From NCBI GenBank assembly GCA_964552235.1, contig CAZKGO010000013.1, positions 10,699 to 74,698 on the forward strand: 64,000 bases of DNA, written 5' to 3'. Both the position numbers and the translations under genes were made by a program. Origin of the DNA: CAVTHK01 sp964552235. Lineage in GTDB: Bacteria; Spirochaetota; Spirochaetia; SZUA-6; CAVTHK01. Positions 41,401 to 55,170 of this stretch are shown piece after piece. Numbering within the stretch: the stretch's first letter is position 1; every line of letters begins with the position of its first letter. Below the pieces are notes generated by a model. The model was not told the origin of the DNA and did no database searches. It saw only the letters and a program-made list of their open reading frames with translations.

Positions 41401-41998
41401 GGGCCTCGACCACGTGATCGCCTCGGGCAAGAACGTCAACATCCTCTGCCTCGACACCGAGATGTACTCCAACACCGGCGGCCAGATGTCCAAGTCGACG
41501 CCGATCGGGTCGATCGCCAAGTTCGCGGCCGGCGGCAAGCCGATCGTCAAGAAGGACCTCGGCATGATGGCCATGAGCTACGGCTACGTGTACGTGGCTC
41601 GCGTGGCCATGGGCGCCAACAAGCTGCAGACCATCCGCGCCTTTATCGAGGCCGAATCCTACGACGGTCCTTCGCTGATCATCGCCTACGCCCACTGCAT
41701 CAACCACGGCATCGACATGGCCAGGGGCATGGAGCAGCAGAAAGGCGTCGTCGAGTCGGGCCTGTGGACGCTGTTCCGCTACGACCCGCGCCTGGCAGTC
41801 GAGGGCAAGAACCCCCTGCAGTTCGACTCCCGGGACCCCAAGATCGACCCCAAGGACTACATGTACAAGGAGATCCGTTTCCGCGCCCTCACCGCGTACA
41901 AGCCCGAGGACGCCGAGAGGTACCTCGAAGGCGCGCGCAAGTACGCCAAGGAGCGCTTCGCCATGTACAAGCGGATGGCCGCGGGCGGCTCCGAGTAG
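38435..41998 (+). CDS. nifJ: Pyruvate:ferredoxin (flavodoxin) oxidoreductase
   Basis: 1187 residues, the usual length of the single-chain enzyme. Oxidises pyruvate and CoA to acetyl-CoA and CO2, reducing ferredoxin, in anaerobic catabolism. N-terminal pyrimidine-binding domain has YPITPSSPMGEIADQF, and the central part carries the gamma domain. Two ferredoxin clusters follow: CIQCGECSLVCPHA and CTGCEACVIACPA, then CAGCGETPY before the TPP-binding domain with GDGWGYDIGYGG and NTGGQMSKSTP. ATG with AGAGGTG. Monocistronic, with its own promoter and a hairpin after the stop. Likely highly expressed. Confidence 0.96.
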   Translation: MARETVLIDGNAAAAYVAHATNEVIAIYPITPSSPMGEIADQFSADGKTNIWGTVPSVTEMQSEAGAAGAVHGALTTGALVTTFTASQGLLLMIPNMYKIAGELTPTVFHIAARAVATHALSIFGDHSDVMSTRSTGYAMLASSNVQEVMDMALIAQAATLESRVPFLHFFDGFRTSHEVQKVEQLSFDDMRAVIDENSVIAHRMRAMTPERPVLRGTSQNPDVFFASRETVNRYYDAAPAIVQKVMARFAKVVGRKYGLFDYVGAPDAERIVVMIGSGADTMEEVVEHLQGKGEKVGLVKCRLYRPWSTDALLAALPKTVKGIAVLDRTKEPGSLGEPLYQDVCTALAEAANDGRFKPARFPVIVGGRYGLGSGEFNPGMAKAVLDNLKASEPKNHFTVGIYDDVTHTSLPFDDSVETTPPGTHSAMFYGLGSDGTVSANKNSIKIIGDATDNYAQGYFVYDSKKAGTYTISHLRFGKKPIKSTYLVQHADFIACHQFSFLEKIDMLSALKPGGTFLLASHYGKDEVWDRMPAEVQKQLIDKKAKFYIIDASGIAEKAGMGRRINVTMQTAFFKVSGVLPEVEAVELIKKAVEKTYGRKGREVVERNIATIDMALAGVEAVEVPARVTSKLHMRPPVAGDAPQFVKEVIGPMVALKGDKLPVSKLPDDGTYPTGTTKYEKRNIAEYIPVWDPETCIQCGECSLVCPHATIRLKIYDPKFLAKAPPTFKSADAKGKQYEGMKATLQVAPEDCTGCEACVIACPAFKKVDGQKTDRRAINMEPQPPLRAQEAANWDFFLTIPNVDRSLVAEATVKGSQLLEPLFEFSGACAGCGETPYVKLVSQLFGDRATIANATGCSSIYGGNLPNTPYTTRADGRGPTWSNSLFEDAAEFGMGMRLTADKLGEFARELLDRLAKQVGEGLVKELKDNTQSTQAQIEMQRQKVAELKAKLARIDTAEARQLLNAADYLIRRSVWIFGGDGWGYDIGYGGLDHVIASGKNVNILCLDTEMYSNTGGQMSKSTPIGSIAKFAAGGKPIVKKDLGMMAMSYGYVYVARVAMGANKLQTIRAFIEAESYDGPSLIIAYAHCINHGIDMARGMEQQKGVVESGLWTLFRYDPRLAVEGKNPLQFDSRDPKIDPKDYMYKEIRFRALTAYKPEDAERYLEGARKYAKERFAMYKRMAAGGSE

Positions 41999-42000
41999 AG

Positions 42001-42031
42001 CCCCGGGCGTCCGCTCTGCGGAAGCCCGGGG
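42001..42031. terminator. Hairpin between convergent nifJ and nadE
   Basis: CCCCGGGC and GCCCGGGG flank an inner TCCGC/GCGGA stem, giving a long GC hairpin just after the nifJ stop. No T-tract follows on either strand, so it may be a factor-independent but weak, or a protective, structure. Confidence 0.5.
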
Positions 42032-42068
42032 CGGCCGCGCCGGCCCACGGCCGGCCCGCGGGGCAGTC

Positions 42069-44135
<2,067 letters not shown>

Positions 44136-44144
44136 GGACCGATG

Positions 44145-45557
44145 CTATCCGCGGCCCACGGGGCCGTCAACTGCGGCCGAATCGCCGCGGGCCGGCAACA
44201 GGGGACGCTGCCGGGCCACGAAGCTGCCAGGCGGCAGCGGCTCGAGCAGCCGGCCGGCTTCGACCACGACCCGGCCCCGCAGCAGCACCGTTTCGGCGCG
44301 GCCACGCACCCGCATGCCCTCGTAGACGCTGGAATCGCAGCGGGACCGCTGGGCGGCGGCCCTGATCTCCCACTCGACGTCGGGATCCCAGATCACGAGG
44401 TCGGCGTCTGCGCCTGGTTCCACCGCTCCCTTGGCAGGGGCCAGGCCGAAGATCCGGGCCGGCGCCGCGGCCACCAGCTCCACGAACCGGCTCGCGCTCA
44501 GGCGCCCGGAAGCGACTCCGAAGGTCCACAGCAGCGTCAGGCGGTGCTCGACGCCGGCCACGCCGTTGGGGATCGATGCGAAGTCTCCGGCGGCGCGCTC
44601 GCGCCGCTGGAACGGACAGTGGTCCGTGGACACGACGTCGAGGGTGCCGTCGGCCAGGGCGTCCCACAGCGCCCCCTGCTCGCCGGGCGGCCGCAGGGGC
44701 GGGCTCATGACGAAGTCGGCGGCGTCCTGCCGCTCGTAGCAGCCCTCGTCGAGCAGCAGGTGGTGGGGGCAGGCTTCGCCGCTCACGGCGCGGCCGCGGG
44801 CGCGCGAGAGGCGGATCGCCTCGGCGCCTGCGGCAGTGGAGACGTGCACGACGTAGAGGGGGCAGCCGGCAAGAGCGGCGAGCGTGACCGCGCGGCCCAC
44901 GGCTTCGGCCTCGACCTCGGGCGGCCTCGAGCGCGGGTGCCAACGGGCACTCGTGCAGCCGCCGGCGAGCAGCCGCTCCCTCAGGAACGCGACGGCCGCC
45001 CCGTTCTCGCAGTGGGCGAGCACCAGCGCCCCCGAGACCGAGGCCGCGTCGAGGACCCGCAGCAGCGCCGCGTCGTCCAGGCCGAGGCCGCGCTCCTGAT
45101 AGGCGAGGTAGACCTTGAACGAGGGCATCCCCTGCTTGACGCACCACTTCATCTGCCGCTCCGTCTGCTCACCCCACGCCGTGACGCTCGGGTGCAGCGA
45201 CCAGTCGCAGGGCGAGAGCGCGGCCTCGGCCCTGCGCGACTGGACCGCCTCGGTGAGCGACTGACCGGGGCCAGGGGTGGCGAAGTCGATGATCGTGGTG
45301 GTGCCGCCGGCGAGTGCGGCCCGGCTGCCCGAGACAAAGTCGTCGCTGGAGACGAGGCCCGAGCCGACGGGCAGCGCCATGTGCACGTGCGGGTCGATCG
45401 CGCCGGGCAGCACGAGGCGGCCCGAGGCGTCGATGACGCGCGCGCCGGCCGCGGACAGCTCAGGCCCCACGGCGGCGATGCGTTCGCCGTCGACGAGCAC
45501 GTCGGCCGGCGTGGAGCCTTTGGCTTTGACCACGGTCCCGCCCCTGATGAGCAGCAT
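44145..45557 (-). CDS. hydA: Dihydropyrimidinase/hydantoinase (HydA/HyuA)
   Basis: 470 residues, amidohydrolase fold. Metal ligands visible: DPHVHMALP, the carbamylated Lys in SFKVYLAYQ, His in LAHCENG and VVHVSTAAG, and Asp in STDHCPF. Such enzymes open cyclic ureides. E. coli hyuA sits in the same ygeW cluster. ATG shares one base with the preceding gene's stop (TGATG). The open frame to 46871 through the PLP gene is a shadow. Confidence 0.88.
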   Translation of the reverse strand: MLLIRGGTVVKAKGSTPADVLVDGERIAAVGPELSAAGARVIDASGRLVLPGAIDPHVHMALPVGSGLVSSDDFVSGSRAALAGGTTTIIDFATPGPGQSLTEAVQSRRAEAALSPCDWSLHPSVTAWGEQTERQMKWCVKQGMPSFKVYLAYQERGLGLDDAALLRVLDAASVSGALVLAHCENGAAVAFLRERLLAGGCTSARWHPRSRPPEVEAEAVGRAVTLAALAGCPLYVVHVSTAAGAEAIRLSRARGRAVSGEACPHHLLLDEGCYERQDAADFVMSPPLRPPGEQGALWDALADGTLDVVSTDHCPFQRRERAAGDFASIPNGVAGVEHRLTLLWTFGVASGRLSASRFVELVAAAPARIFGLAPAKGAVEPGADADLVIWDPDVEWEIRAAAQRSRCDSSVYEGMRVRGRAETVLLRGRVVVEAGRLLEPLPPGSFVARQRPLLPARGDSAAVDGPVGRG

Positions 45558-47026
45558 CAGCCCTCCGGCCCGAGGCCCGTGCGCTCGTTGAAGGCGCGGA
45601 TCAGCCGGTCCCAGGTCGCGGGCAGGTCGAAGATGCGCTGCCACAGGTCTTCGTCGTACCACAGCCGCCCCAGGTCTTCGGCAGTGCGGCCCTGCTGCTC
45701 GACCCAGGTGAAGTACTTGAGGTTGTGCAGCCGCTTGCGGTCGGCGTAGGCGAGCTCCTGCAGCGCGTCGTCGCGCTGCCCGTGCAGGCAACGGTCCAGG
45801 TCGCGCTCGGCCTGCGCACCGCTGTAGGGCCCGCGCGCTGCCGTGAGCTCCGCCAGGCGCGAGCGGTAGAGGTCCGCCGAGTCGGTGGCCACCGTGAAGA
45901 TCATGTCGCGCTCGGACATCTCGAAGTGGCGCGCCACCTTGACGGCCGCGAGCAGGTTCGCGATCGCCGAGATGCCGAGGAGGCCGAGGTCGGGCAGCGG
46001 GCCTCCGGCCGCCTGCTCGAGCACCGGGCGGCCGGCCGGCTCGTTGAAGAGGCGGAACAGGCGCATGCAGTCTTCGTCGTCGATGCCCGTGACCACGTCG
46101 GTGCTGCGCACGTTGTGGATCCAGGGCACGTGCTTGTCGCCGATGCCCTCGATGCGGTGGCTGCCGTATCCGTTGGCCAGCAGCGTGGGGCACTGCAGCG
46201 CCTCGCTCGCCACCACGCGCAGGCCGGGAAAGCGCTGCCTGAGGTAGTCGCCGGCGGCGATCGTTCCGGCTGAGCCCGTGGCCGAGACCCAGGCGGCCAG
46301 GCGCGTACGCGGACCTGCCGACGCGCCGTAGGCCTCCTCGACAGCGCTGCCCGTCACGTGGTAATGCCAGACCGCGTTGCCGAGCTCGTCGAACTGGTTG
46401 AAGATCACCAGGTCCGGCCTCGTGGCCCGCAGCTCGTGGCACTTGTCGTAGATCTCCTTGACGTTCGACTCCCCGCCCGGCGTGGCGATCACCTCGGCGC
46501 CGACGCTGTGCAGCCACTCGAAGCGCTCGCGGCTCATCTCTTCGGGCAGAATGGCGACGGCCGTGCAGCCCATCAGGCAGGAGTCGAAGGCCCCGCCGCG
46601 GCAATAGTTGCCGGTCGAAGGCCAGACCGCCTTCTGGCTGGAGGGGTCGAAGCCTCCGGTCACCACCCGCGGCGCCAGGCATCCGTAGGCTGCGCCGACC
46701 TTGTGGGCCCCCGTCGGGAACCACTTGCCCACGAGGGCGACGATGCGCGCGCGGACTCCGGAAACTCCCGTCGGGATCTCGATGGTATTGACACCTCCGA
46801 AGCCCCCGCCTTGCTCCACAGGCTCGTTCTTCCAGGTGATTCGGAAGAGGTTGAGAGGGTGGAGGTCCCACAGGCCGACCTGCCGCAACCGCCTGCAGAT
46901 CGCCGCAGGCACGAGCGAGGGATCCCGCTGCTGCGCGAAGGTCGGCAGCAGGATCTTCCGTTCGGCGAAGCGCTGCGCCGCTTTTCTCAGCACTTCCTCG
47001 TTCACGATTCTGTCGAGCAGATCCAT
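45557..47026 (-). CDS. Fold-type II PLP enzyme, uncharacterised
   Basis: 489 residues. PLP lysine in PTGAHKVGAAYG; substrate loop WPSTGNYCRGGAFDSCLMG; phosphate loop VSATGSAGTIAAGDYL; end region FDLPATWDRLIRAFN. The fold is that of cysteine synthase and tryptophan synthase beta, but the motif SxGNY with a following Cys pair, and the extra C-terminal 120 residues, are unlike those enzymes. It is not YgeX, which is encoded at 50852. ATG at 47024-47026 overlaps the ssnA stop (TGATG). Placement between ssnA and hydA suggests a lyase or ammonia-lyase acting on a purine-derived amino or ureido acid; substrate unknown. Confidence 0.75.
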   Translation of the reverse strand: MDLLDRIVNEEVLRKAAQRFAERKILLPTFAQQRDPSLVPAAICRRLRQVGLWDLHPLNLFRITWKNEPVEQGGGFGGVNTIEIPTGVSGVRARIVALVGKWFPTGAHKVGAAYGCLAPRVVTGGFDPSSQKAVWPSTGNYCRGGAFDSCLMGCTAVAILPEEMSRERFEWLHSVGAEVIATPGGESNVKEIYDKCHELRATRPDLVIFNQFDELGNAVWHYHVTGSAVEEAYGASAGPRTRLAAWVSATGSAGTIAAGDYLRQRFPGLRVVASEALQCPTLLANGYGSHRIEGIGDKHVPWIHNVRSTDVVTGIDDEDCMRLFRLFNEPAGRPVLEQAAGGPLPDLGLLGISAIANLLAAVKVARHFEMSERDMIFTVATDSADLYRSRLAELTAARGPYSGAQAERDLDRCLHGQRDDALQELAYADRKRLHNLKYFTWVEQQGRTAEDLGRLWYDEDLWQRIFDLPATWDRLIRAFNERTGLGPEG

Positions 47027-48281
47027 CACTGCCCCCGTTCGAGAGATTCCCACAGCCGCCTGGCAGCAGCCCGCGCGCGCGCGTGCACTTCGTCCTCGCT
47101 GACCGTCATCACGACCCGGTCCTTCAGCACGAAGCGCCCCCCCGTGACGACAGAATTCACGTGACTCGATGTGAGCCCGTACAGCAAATGCGACAAAACG
47201 TTTGCCTCGGTGACCTCAGTGCGGGTCGGGTAGTCGAAGACCACGAGGCCGTCGGTGCCGGGCATTGCGAAATTCGCATTGGCTATCCATCGTTCGACGG
47301 CACGGAGTCTGGCGTACACATCGGCGGGTGTGCATTTTTCCCGACTTACTAGCGTAAGGTAGTAGCTTTGGGCCGCCCGCAGCATGTCGCTGTGCATTCC
47401 GTCGGTTCCCAGCAGGATGCGCTCCCCCAACCCGCGCGCCGAGGGCAGGCCCACTGCGTTGTTGAGGTTGCTCTCCACGTTGTGTGCCACCCACACCTGC
47501 GACCGCCGGATCAGGCTTCGCTCCTCGTCGCTCAGGTGCAGGCAGTGGGCCAGGATCGTCTTGGGGCTCTCCAGGGCGCCTGCCCGCTGCAACCGCTCGA
47601 CCACCCGGCATCCGCAGCGAGCGAGGGTCTCCTCCTGGTCGATCGGGTCCTCGGCTGCATGAATATGGATGCCCGAGTCGAATCGGGCGGCCAGCTCGAC
47701 GGCGTCTGCCAGCAGGCGCTCGCCCACGGTGAACGAAGCGTGCAGGCCCACGAGGCCAGGACGTCCCGACTCCAGCCAGGCCCGCGTCTCCTGCAGCCCT
47801 TCCTCACGGGCCGCCTCGCCGTCGCGGTCGGACATTTCGTAGCAGGGCACGCACCCGACTCCCACCCGCTGCGCGGCCTCGACGATCGCGGCGAGGGAGC
47901 CCCTGATGGCGTTGGGCGAGGAATGATGGTCGATGACGAAGGTTACTCCCGCGCGCACCGCCTCGACCGCGGTCGCGAGGGCGCTGGCTTCGATCATGTC
48001 GCGGTCGAGGCAGCGGTCCAGGCGCCACCACACGCGCTCGAGGATCTCGCGGAAGCCTCGAGGCGATGCGGCAGGGGGCGGCATCCCAAGGGCAAGCGCC
48101 GAGTAGATGTGGTGGTGGCCGCAGGCGAAGCTGCGGGTCACCAGCCGGCCGCGGCAGTCGAAGACCTCGCCGGTCTTCGAGGTTCGGGGCCCTTCCATAA
48201 GCACGGGTGCGCGGCCGGCCTCCACGAGCAGGTCGCAGCGCCGCAGGGCCAGGGTCTGCCAGTCCAGGAAGCTCGCGTCTT

Positions 48282-48297
<16 letters not shown>
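47026..48297 (-). CDS. ssnA: SsnA-type aminohydrolase
   Basis: 423 residues. Amidohydrolase with CGHHHIYSALALGMPP (HxH is GHHH), His in GIHIHAAEDP, HCLHLSDEE and Asp in LLGTDGMHSDM. The SsnA family is found with xdhD and ygfK in purine-degradation clusters and is thought to deaminate or open a purine-derived ring. GTG at 48295-48297 overlaps the xdhD stop by 16 bases. No signal peptide. Confidence 0.85.
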
Positions 48298-50851
<2,554 letters not shown>

Positions 50852-50855
<4 letters not shown>

Positions 50856-51946
50856 GCCTCGCCTCCCGGCGCGGCGACCACGCGGCGGTAGCCCGCAGGG
50901 TCGGTGTCGCCCTCGGTGTTCACCACGAGCACGCTCGTTTCGCGGCACAGGGCCAGCGCGGCCGCGGCCTCCCTCAGGGACGGCTCGCCCGCCAGGGCCA
51001 GCAGCGCCCCCAGCCCCGCGGCGCCCGACTCGCCGGAGACGATGCCCTCGCGGGCGTACAGGCGCATCGCCTCTTCGGCGTACCCGTCGCCGATCGCCAG
51101 GAACAGGTCGATCGAGTCGCGCAGGACCGGCCAGGCCTCGGGCGAAACCTCGCCGCAGCTGAGGCCCGCCATGATGGTGCGCTGGCTCCCGCTGGCCGGC
51201 CGCCGGCTGCCCGCCTCGGCGGACTCGAGGCAGCAGGCTGCTTCGACGGGCTCGACGCAGACTAGGCGCGGCCGAAGCCGCCCCCTCCTGCTTGCGTACC
51301 AGGCGGCGCCGGCTGCGGCGAAACCGCCGACCCCTGCCTGCAGCACCACGACGTGCGGCCGCGCGGCGGCCTCCTCGACTTCGCGGAAGATCGTCTGATA
51401 GCCGAGCATGATCCAGCGGGGAATATCGGTGTAGCCGGGATAGGCCGTGTCGGAGACAGCCTGCATTCCCCCGCTCTCCGCGTCGGAGGCGCAGCGGCGC
51501 ACGCAGTCGTCGAAGGTCCCCTCGACCAGGACCACCTCGGCGCCCTCGGATCGCACGGCCTGCACGCGGGCGGCCGCCGAATCGGCCGGCATGTAGATGA
51601 CCGCCCTGCGGCCGAGCCTGCGGGCTGTCCAGGCTACGGCGCGGCCGTGGTTGCCGTCGGTAGCCGCGCAGAACGCGAGGTCCGGCGAGGCCCCGGGATG
51701 GCTCTCGATCCAGCGGTGCATGGCGTAGCTCGCCCCCAGCGCCTTGAAGGCCTGCAGCCCGAAGCGATGCGATTCGTCCTTGACCAGAAGCGACGCTATG
51801 CCGAGCTCACGGGCCAGCCGCGGCAGGCTCAGCAGAGGCGTCGGCGCGTACCCGGGCAGAGTCCTGTGAAAGGCGATGGCCCGCTCGTCGGGTGGCGGGC
51901 AGGACGGCTCGGCGAGGCGGAAGCGATTGAGGCACCACCGGACCAT
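50852..51946 (-). CDS. ygeX: YgeX-like diaminopropionate ammonia-lyase
   Basis: 364 residues, shorter than the 398 of E. coli because the N terminus is trimmed. PLP lysine in LQAFKALGASYA, with ATDGNHGRAVAWTARR (an Asp known to be catalytic in E. coli YgeX) and DTAYPGYTDIPRWIMLGYQT. Removes ammonia from 2,3-diaminopropionate to give pyruvate. ATG at 51944-51946, four bases after the ygfK stop. Confidence 0.88.
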
Positions 51947-51950
51947 CGGC

Positions 51951-54900
51951 CTACCCCCCGGCCAGCCAGCGGCCGAGCGCGGACGCGCCCAGGTCCGCGG
52001 CGAGGTAGGCCATGGCTGCGGCCTGCCTGCTGTCCCACTCGGGCCTGCTCAGGGTGATGCCCGCGATCGCCAGGGTGCGCCGGTCGAGGGCGGCCGCGAC
52101 GCCGTCGGCCTCGAAGCGCCACACCTCGCCGTCAGGCAGCAGCGACGCCTCGGCGCCGGCAGTACGCATGAGCGCGCCGATCTCGCCGCCCGCAGTCAGC
52201 ACCAGGCGCACGGCGTCGTTCTCGTCGGCAAAGCTCGCTTCGCTCAGGCACAGTCGCGGCTTGTCCCTGTAGGGCGCTCCGCCGGTCGGGCAGAAGGAGG
52301 CGCAGTTACCGCACTCGTTGCACCAGTCCGCGACGTTGATCACCTGCACCCTCTGGCGCACGCTCCACTCCGGCTCCCCGACGATGCGCACCGACCCGCC
52401 GGCGGCCAGGGTCGCCCGCTGAACGCCGAAGGTCCTGGGCGCGCTCTCCCAGAAGAGATTGGCCCGGTTCGGGCAGACGGTCACGCACAGGTTGCAGATC
52501 TCATCGCAGAACAGGCACCGCGACGCCTCCTGCTGCGGGTCGTCGAACGCCCAGACCCGGCGCGAGGCTCTCTCGAGCTGGTCGGCGACCGAAGGGTATT
52601 TCCTCGCTCGCGGCCGCGGGCCGAGGCCAGCGCGCCCCAGCGCAGCCAGGATCTGCTCGGCCGCCCGCCTGCCGTCGGCCACGGCCAGGATGATGCTCGC
52701 CGGCCCGCGCGCCACGTCGCCGCCGGCCAGCAGTCCCGGCTCGCCGCTCGAGAGGCGGTCGCCGTCCACGAAATCCAGGACCGGCTTCTGGCCGATGGCG
52801 GTGATCAGCGTATCGAAGAGCTCGGTGCGAGGCGGCTGCCTGGCTGGGACCGCAGCGGGCCTGCCGTCCGGGCCCGCAGGCCCCAGCTCCATCGGCTGGA
52901 GGTCGACCTCGAGGCGGCCTCCAGCAGGGCGGATGGCGACGGGGGTGACGAGCTGGCGAATCGAAGCCCCCTCGGCGCGGGCGGCCTCCAGCTCCTCGCG
53001 GTCCGCCGGCATCTCGCGCAGGGTCCTGCGGTAGAGGATCGTCACGCTTCCGCCGTCGTCGACGAGCCTGAGAGCCACGCGCGCCGCGTCGACCGCGCTG
53101 TTGCCGCCACCGACGACCGCCGTCCTCGGGCCGATGCGAGCGACCCGCCCCGCCCTGCTGCGCTCGAGAAAGTCGAGGGCGGCCCAGACGCCCGGCGTCT
53201 CCTCGCCCGGGATCCCGAGCCTTCGGTCCTCCTGGGCTCCGACAGCCACGTACACGGCCGCGTACTCGCGCCGCAGGCGCTCGAAGAAGGCGCGGTCGAC
53301 CCGGGTCGAGGAAAGCACGCGCACCCCCGCAGCGGTGATCGCGCGTACGTCGAAGTCGATGTCGGAGTCGGGAAGGCGAAACCGGGGAATCACCCTGCGG
53401 GGCAGGCCGCCGGCCCTCGCCGCGCTGTCGAAGACGTCGACCTCGACGCCGGCGGATGCGAGAAAGGCCGCGCAGGAGAGGCCCGACGGTCCGCCGCCGA
53501 CGATCGCCACGGCGGGCCTGCCGCCCTGCGTGCTGCCGGGCGCGGGGTCCGCGCGCCCCTCGCTCACGAAGCGCTTGACGTCGCGGATTCGCAGCGCCTC
53601 GTCGTAGTGCGACCGCGTGCACCGCAGCTGGCAGCCGGCCTCGCAGACGGTGCCCGTGATGCGCGGCAGGGGATTGGTCGCCAGGACCACCGACAGGGCG
53701 GCTGCCCGGTCGCCTCGCGCGGTGTGGTACATGTAGTCGGCCACGGCCTGCTCGGCGGGGCAGGTCTCTTCGCCGGGCGCCAGCACGCAGTCGAAACCCG
53801 ACAGCGTCCGGGGGCCCTTTAACGCCTGCCCCGCCGCGCCCGCCGGCCCGCCCGGCTGCTCGGCCAGGCGCGCCGCGTACGCCTCGAGGTTGGCCAGCGC
53901 GGCCGATCGGCGGTCGGTGCGCAGGGCCCGGGCTCCCCAGCGCAGGATCCATTCATCGATCGTGCCTGCGCCCGCCTCCTCGAAGCCGCGGCGCAGCTCA
54001 TCGAGGTACTGGCGCAGCCTCCCGTAGCCGCCAGGCCGCAGCAGATCGGTGCAGGCGGTCACCGGAGCGAGGCCGCAGGCCAGCAGATCCGCCACGTTGC
54101 GGCAGTCGGCGCCGGCGCAGTACGAGATTGCCAGCGCTCCGTCGAAATCCCGCTGCAGCCGGGCTGCCAGGCGGACGCCCAGGGCCAGCAGGGGCTCGCC
54201 GCTCATGTAGATCCGCGGCTCCTGGACGGGCAGGAGGCCGCGGTCGTTGTCGGTCTCCAGCGTGTTGGTGAGCTTCAAAGCGAAGCGAACGCCCCGCCGG
54301 GCTGCCGCCGACCGCAGGCCCTCGATCAGCCGCAGGGCCTGGTCGTAGCGCAGGTCGTGCTCGAAGGCGTCGTCGGGAACTCGGGCTTCGCAGCCGGGGG
54401 TACGGCTCAGGATCCGCCGCACTTCGCCGCCGCCGAGGAGGGTCGGGTTGAGCTTGATCAGGGTGTCGAGTCCCCGCTCCTCGATCAGGTAGAGTCCGAT
54501 CCTCTCGATCTCCTGCGGCGGGCATCCGTGCATCGTCGACAGGGTGACGGCACGGCAGATGCGCGGCGGCACCGCGAGGCCGCGCGCCTCGGGGAAAGGG
54601 CCGGAGGCCGCCCGCGCCGCTTCCTCCAGCAGCGCCGACGCCTCCTGCATTCCGTCGAGGAAGCGCTGCACGTTGGGCGCCAGAATCCCGGCCAGGTCGT
54701 AGCCCACGCTCATCACGAACTCCACTCCGGGCCGGCCCCGCGGGTGGGCCAGGCGCGCGGCGAGGAGGTGAACGAGCAGCCACGCGTCGGCGTACTGCCG
54801 CAGCGATTCCTCCAGAGGCAGCTCCTGCGACCACTCGCAGTTGTATCCCTCCCCCGCAACGGCGATGCACGGCTTGCTCACGCGGATGTCGTCGCGGGTC

Positions 54901-55166
54901 TGCACCGTCTTGAGCTCGATGGTGCGGGCGCCCATGAGCCAGGCGGCCACGATGTTCTGCGACATCTGCGAGTGAGGCCCGGCCGCCACACCGACGGGAG
55001 TGTCGAGGAAACCACCCGGCACCGGGAGCCGGAACGGATCCGAAGGGTCAGGCCTGAAGATCAGCCGCCGGCTCAAGCCCAGCACGGCCTCGCTCGAGCC
55101 GCCGGTCCCGGCGTCGAGCAGCCTCGCGAGACGTTCCAGCCCCACGGGCCGCAGGCGGTGGGACAC
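51951..55166 (-). CDS. ygfK: YgfK: Fe-S flavoprotein reductase
   Basis: 1071 residues. A TIM-barrel DHOD-like N terminus (TLSTMHGCPPQEIERIGLYL, LKLTNTLETDN), then GltD-type flavoprotein domains with FAD loop GGGPSGLSCAAFLA and a second loop VGGGNSAVDAARVAL. Near the C terminus CLFCDEICNLCVTVCPNRAN and CNECGNCASFCPTGGAP are two [4Fe-4S] motifs. E. coli YgfK was annotated as a selenate-reductase subunit, but in this cluster it more likely moves electrons between NAD(P)H, flavin and the xanthine dehydrogenase. GTG start at 55164-55166, four bases after ygeW. Confidence 0.85.
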   Translation of the reverse strand: MSHRLRPVGLERLARLLDAGTGGSSEAVLGLSRRLIFRPDPSDPFRLPVPGGFLDTPVGVAAGPHSQMSQNIVAAWLMGARTIELKTVQTRDDIRVSKPCIAVAGEGYNCEWSQELPLEESLRQYADAWLLVHLLAARLAHPRGRPGVEFVMSVGYDLAGILAPNVQRFLDGMQEASALLEEAARAASGPFPEARGLAVPPRICRAVTLSTMHGCPPQEIERIGLYLIEERGLDTLIKLNPTLLGGGEVRRILSRTPGCEARVPDDAFEHDLRYDQALRLIEGLRSAAARRGVRFALKLTNTLETDNDRGLLPVQEPRIYMSGEPLLALGVRLAARLQRDFDGALAISYCAGADCRNVADLLACGLAPVTACTDLLRPGGYGRLRQYLDELRRGFEEAGAGTIDEWILRWGARALRTDRRSAALANLEAYAARLAEQPGGPAGAAGQALKGPRTLSGFDCVLAPGEETCPAEQAVADYMYHTARGDRAAALSVVLATNPLPRITGTVCEAGCQLRCTRSHYDEALRIRDVKRFVSEGRADPAPGSTQGGRPAVAIVGGGPSGLSCAAFLASAGVEVDVFDSAARAGGLPRRVIPRFRLPDSDIDFDVRAITAAGVRVLSSTRVDRAFFERLRREYAAVYVAVGAQEDRRLGIPGEETPGVWAALDFLERSRAGRVARIGPRTAVVGGGNSAVDAARVALRLVDDGGSVTILYRRTLREMPADREELEAARAEGASIRQLVTPVAIRPAGGRLEVDLQPMELGPAGPDGRPAAVPARQPPRTELFDTLITAIGQKPVLDFVDGDRLSSGEPGLLAGGDVARGPASIILAVADGRRAAEQILAALGRAGLGPRPRARKYPSVADQLERASRRVWAFDDPQQEASRCLFCDEICNLCVTVCPNRANLFWESAPRTFGVQRATLAAGGSVRIVGEPEWSVRQRVQVINVADWCNECGNCASFCPTGGAPYRDKPRLCLSEASFADENDAVRLVLTAGGEIGALMRTAGAEASLLPDGEVWRFEADGVAAALDRRTLAIAGITLSRPEWDSRQAAAMAYLAADLGASALGRWLAGG

Positions 55167-55170
55167 CGGC

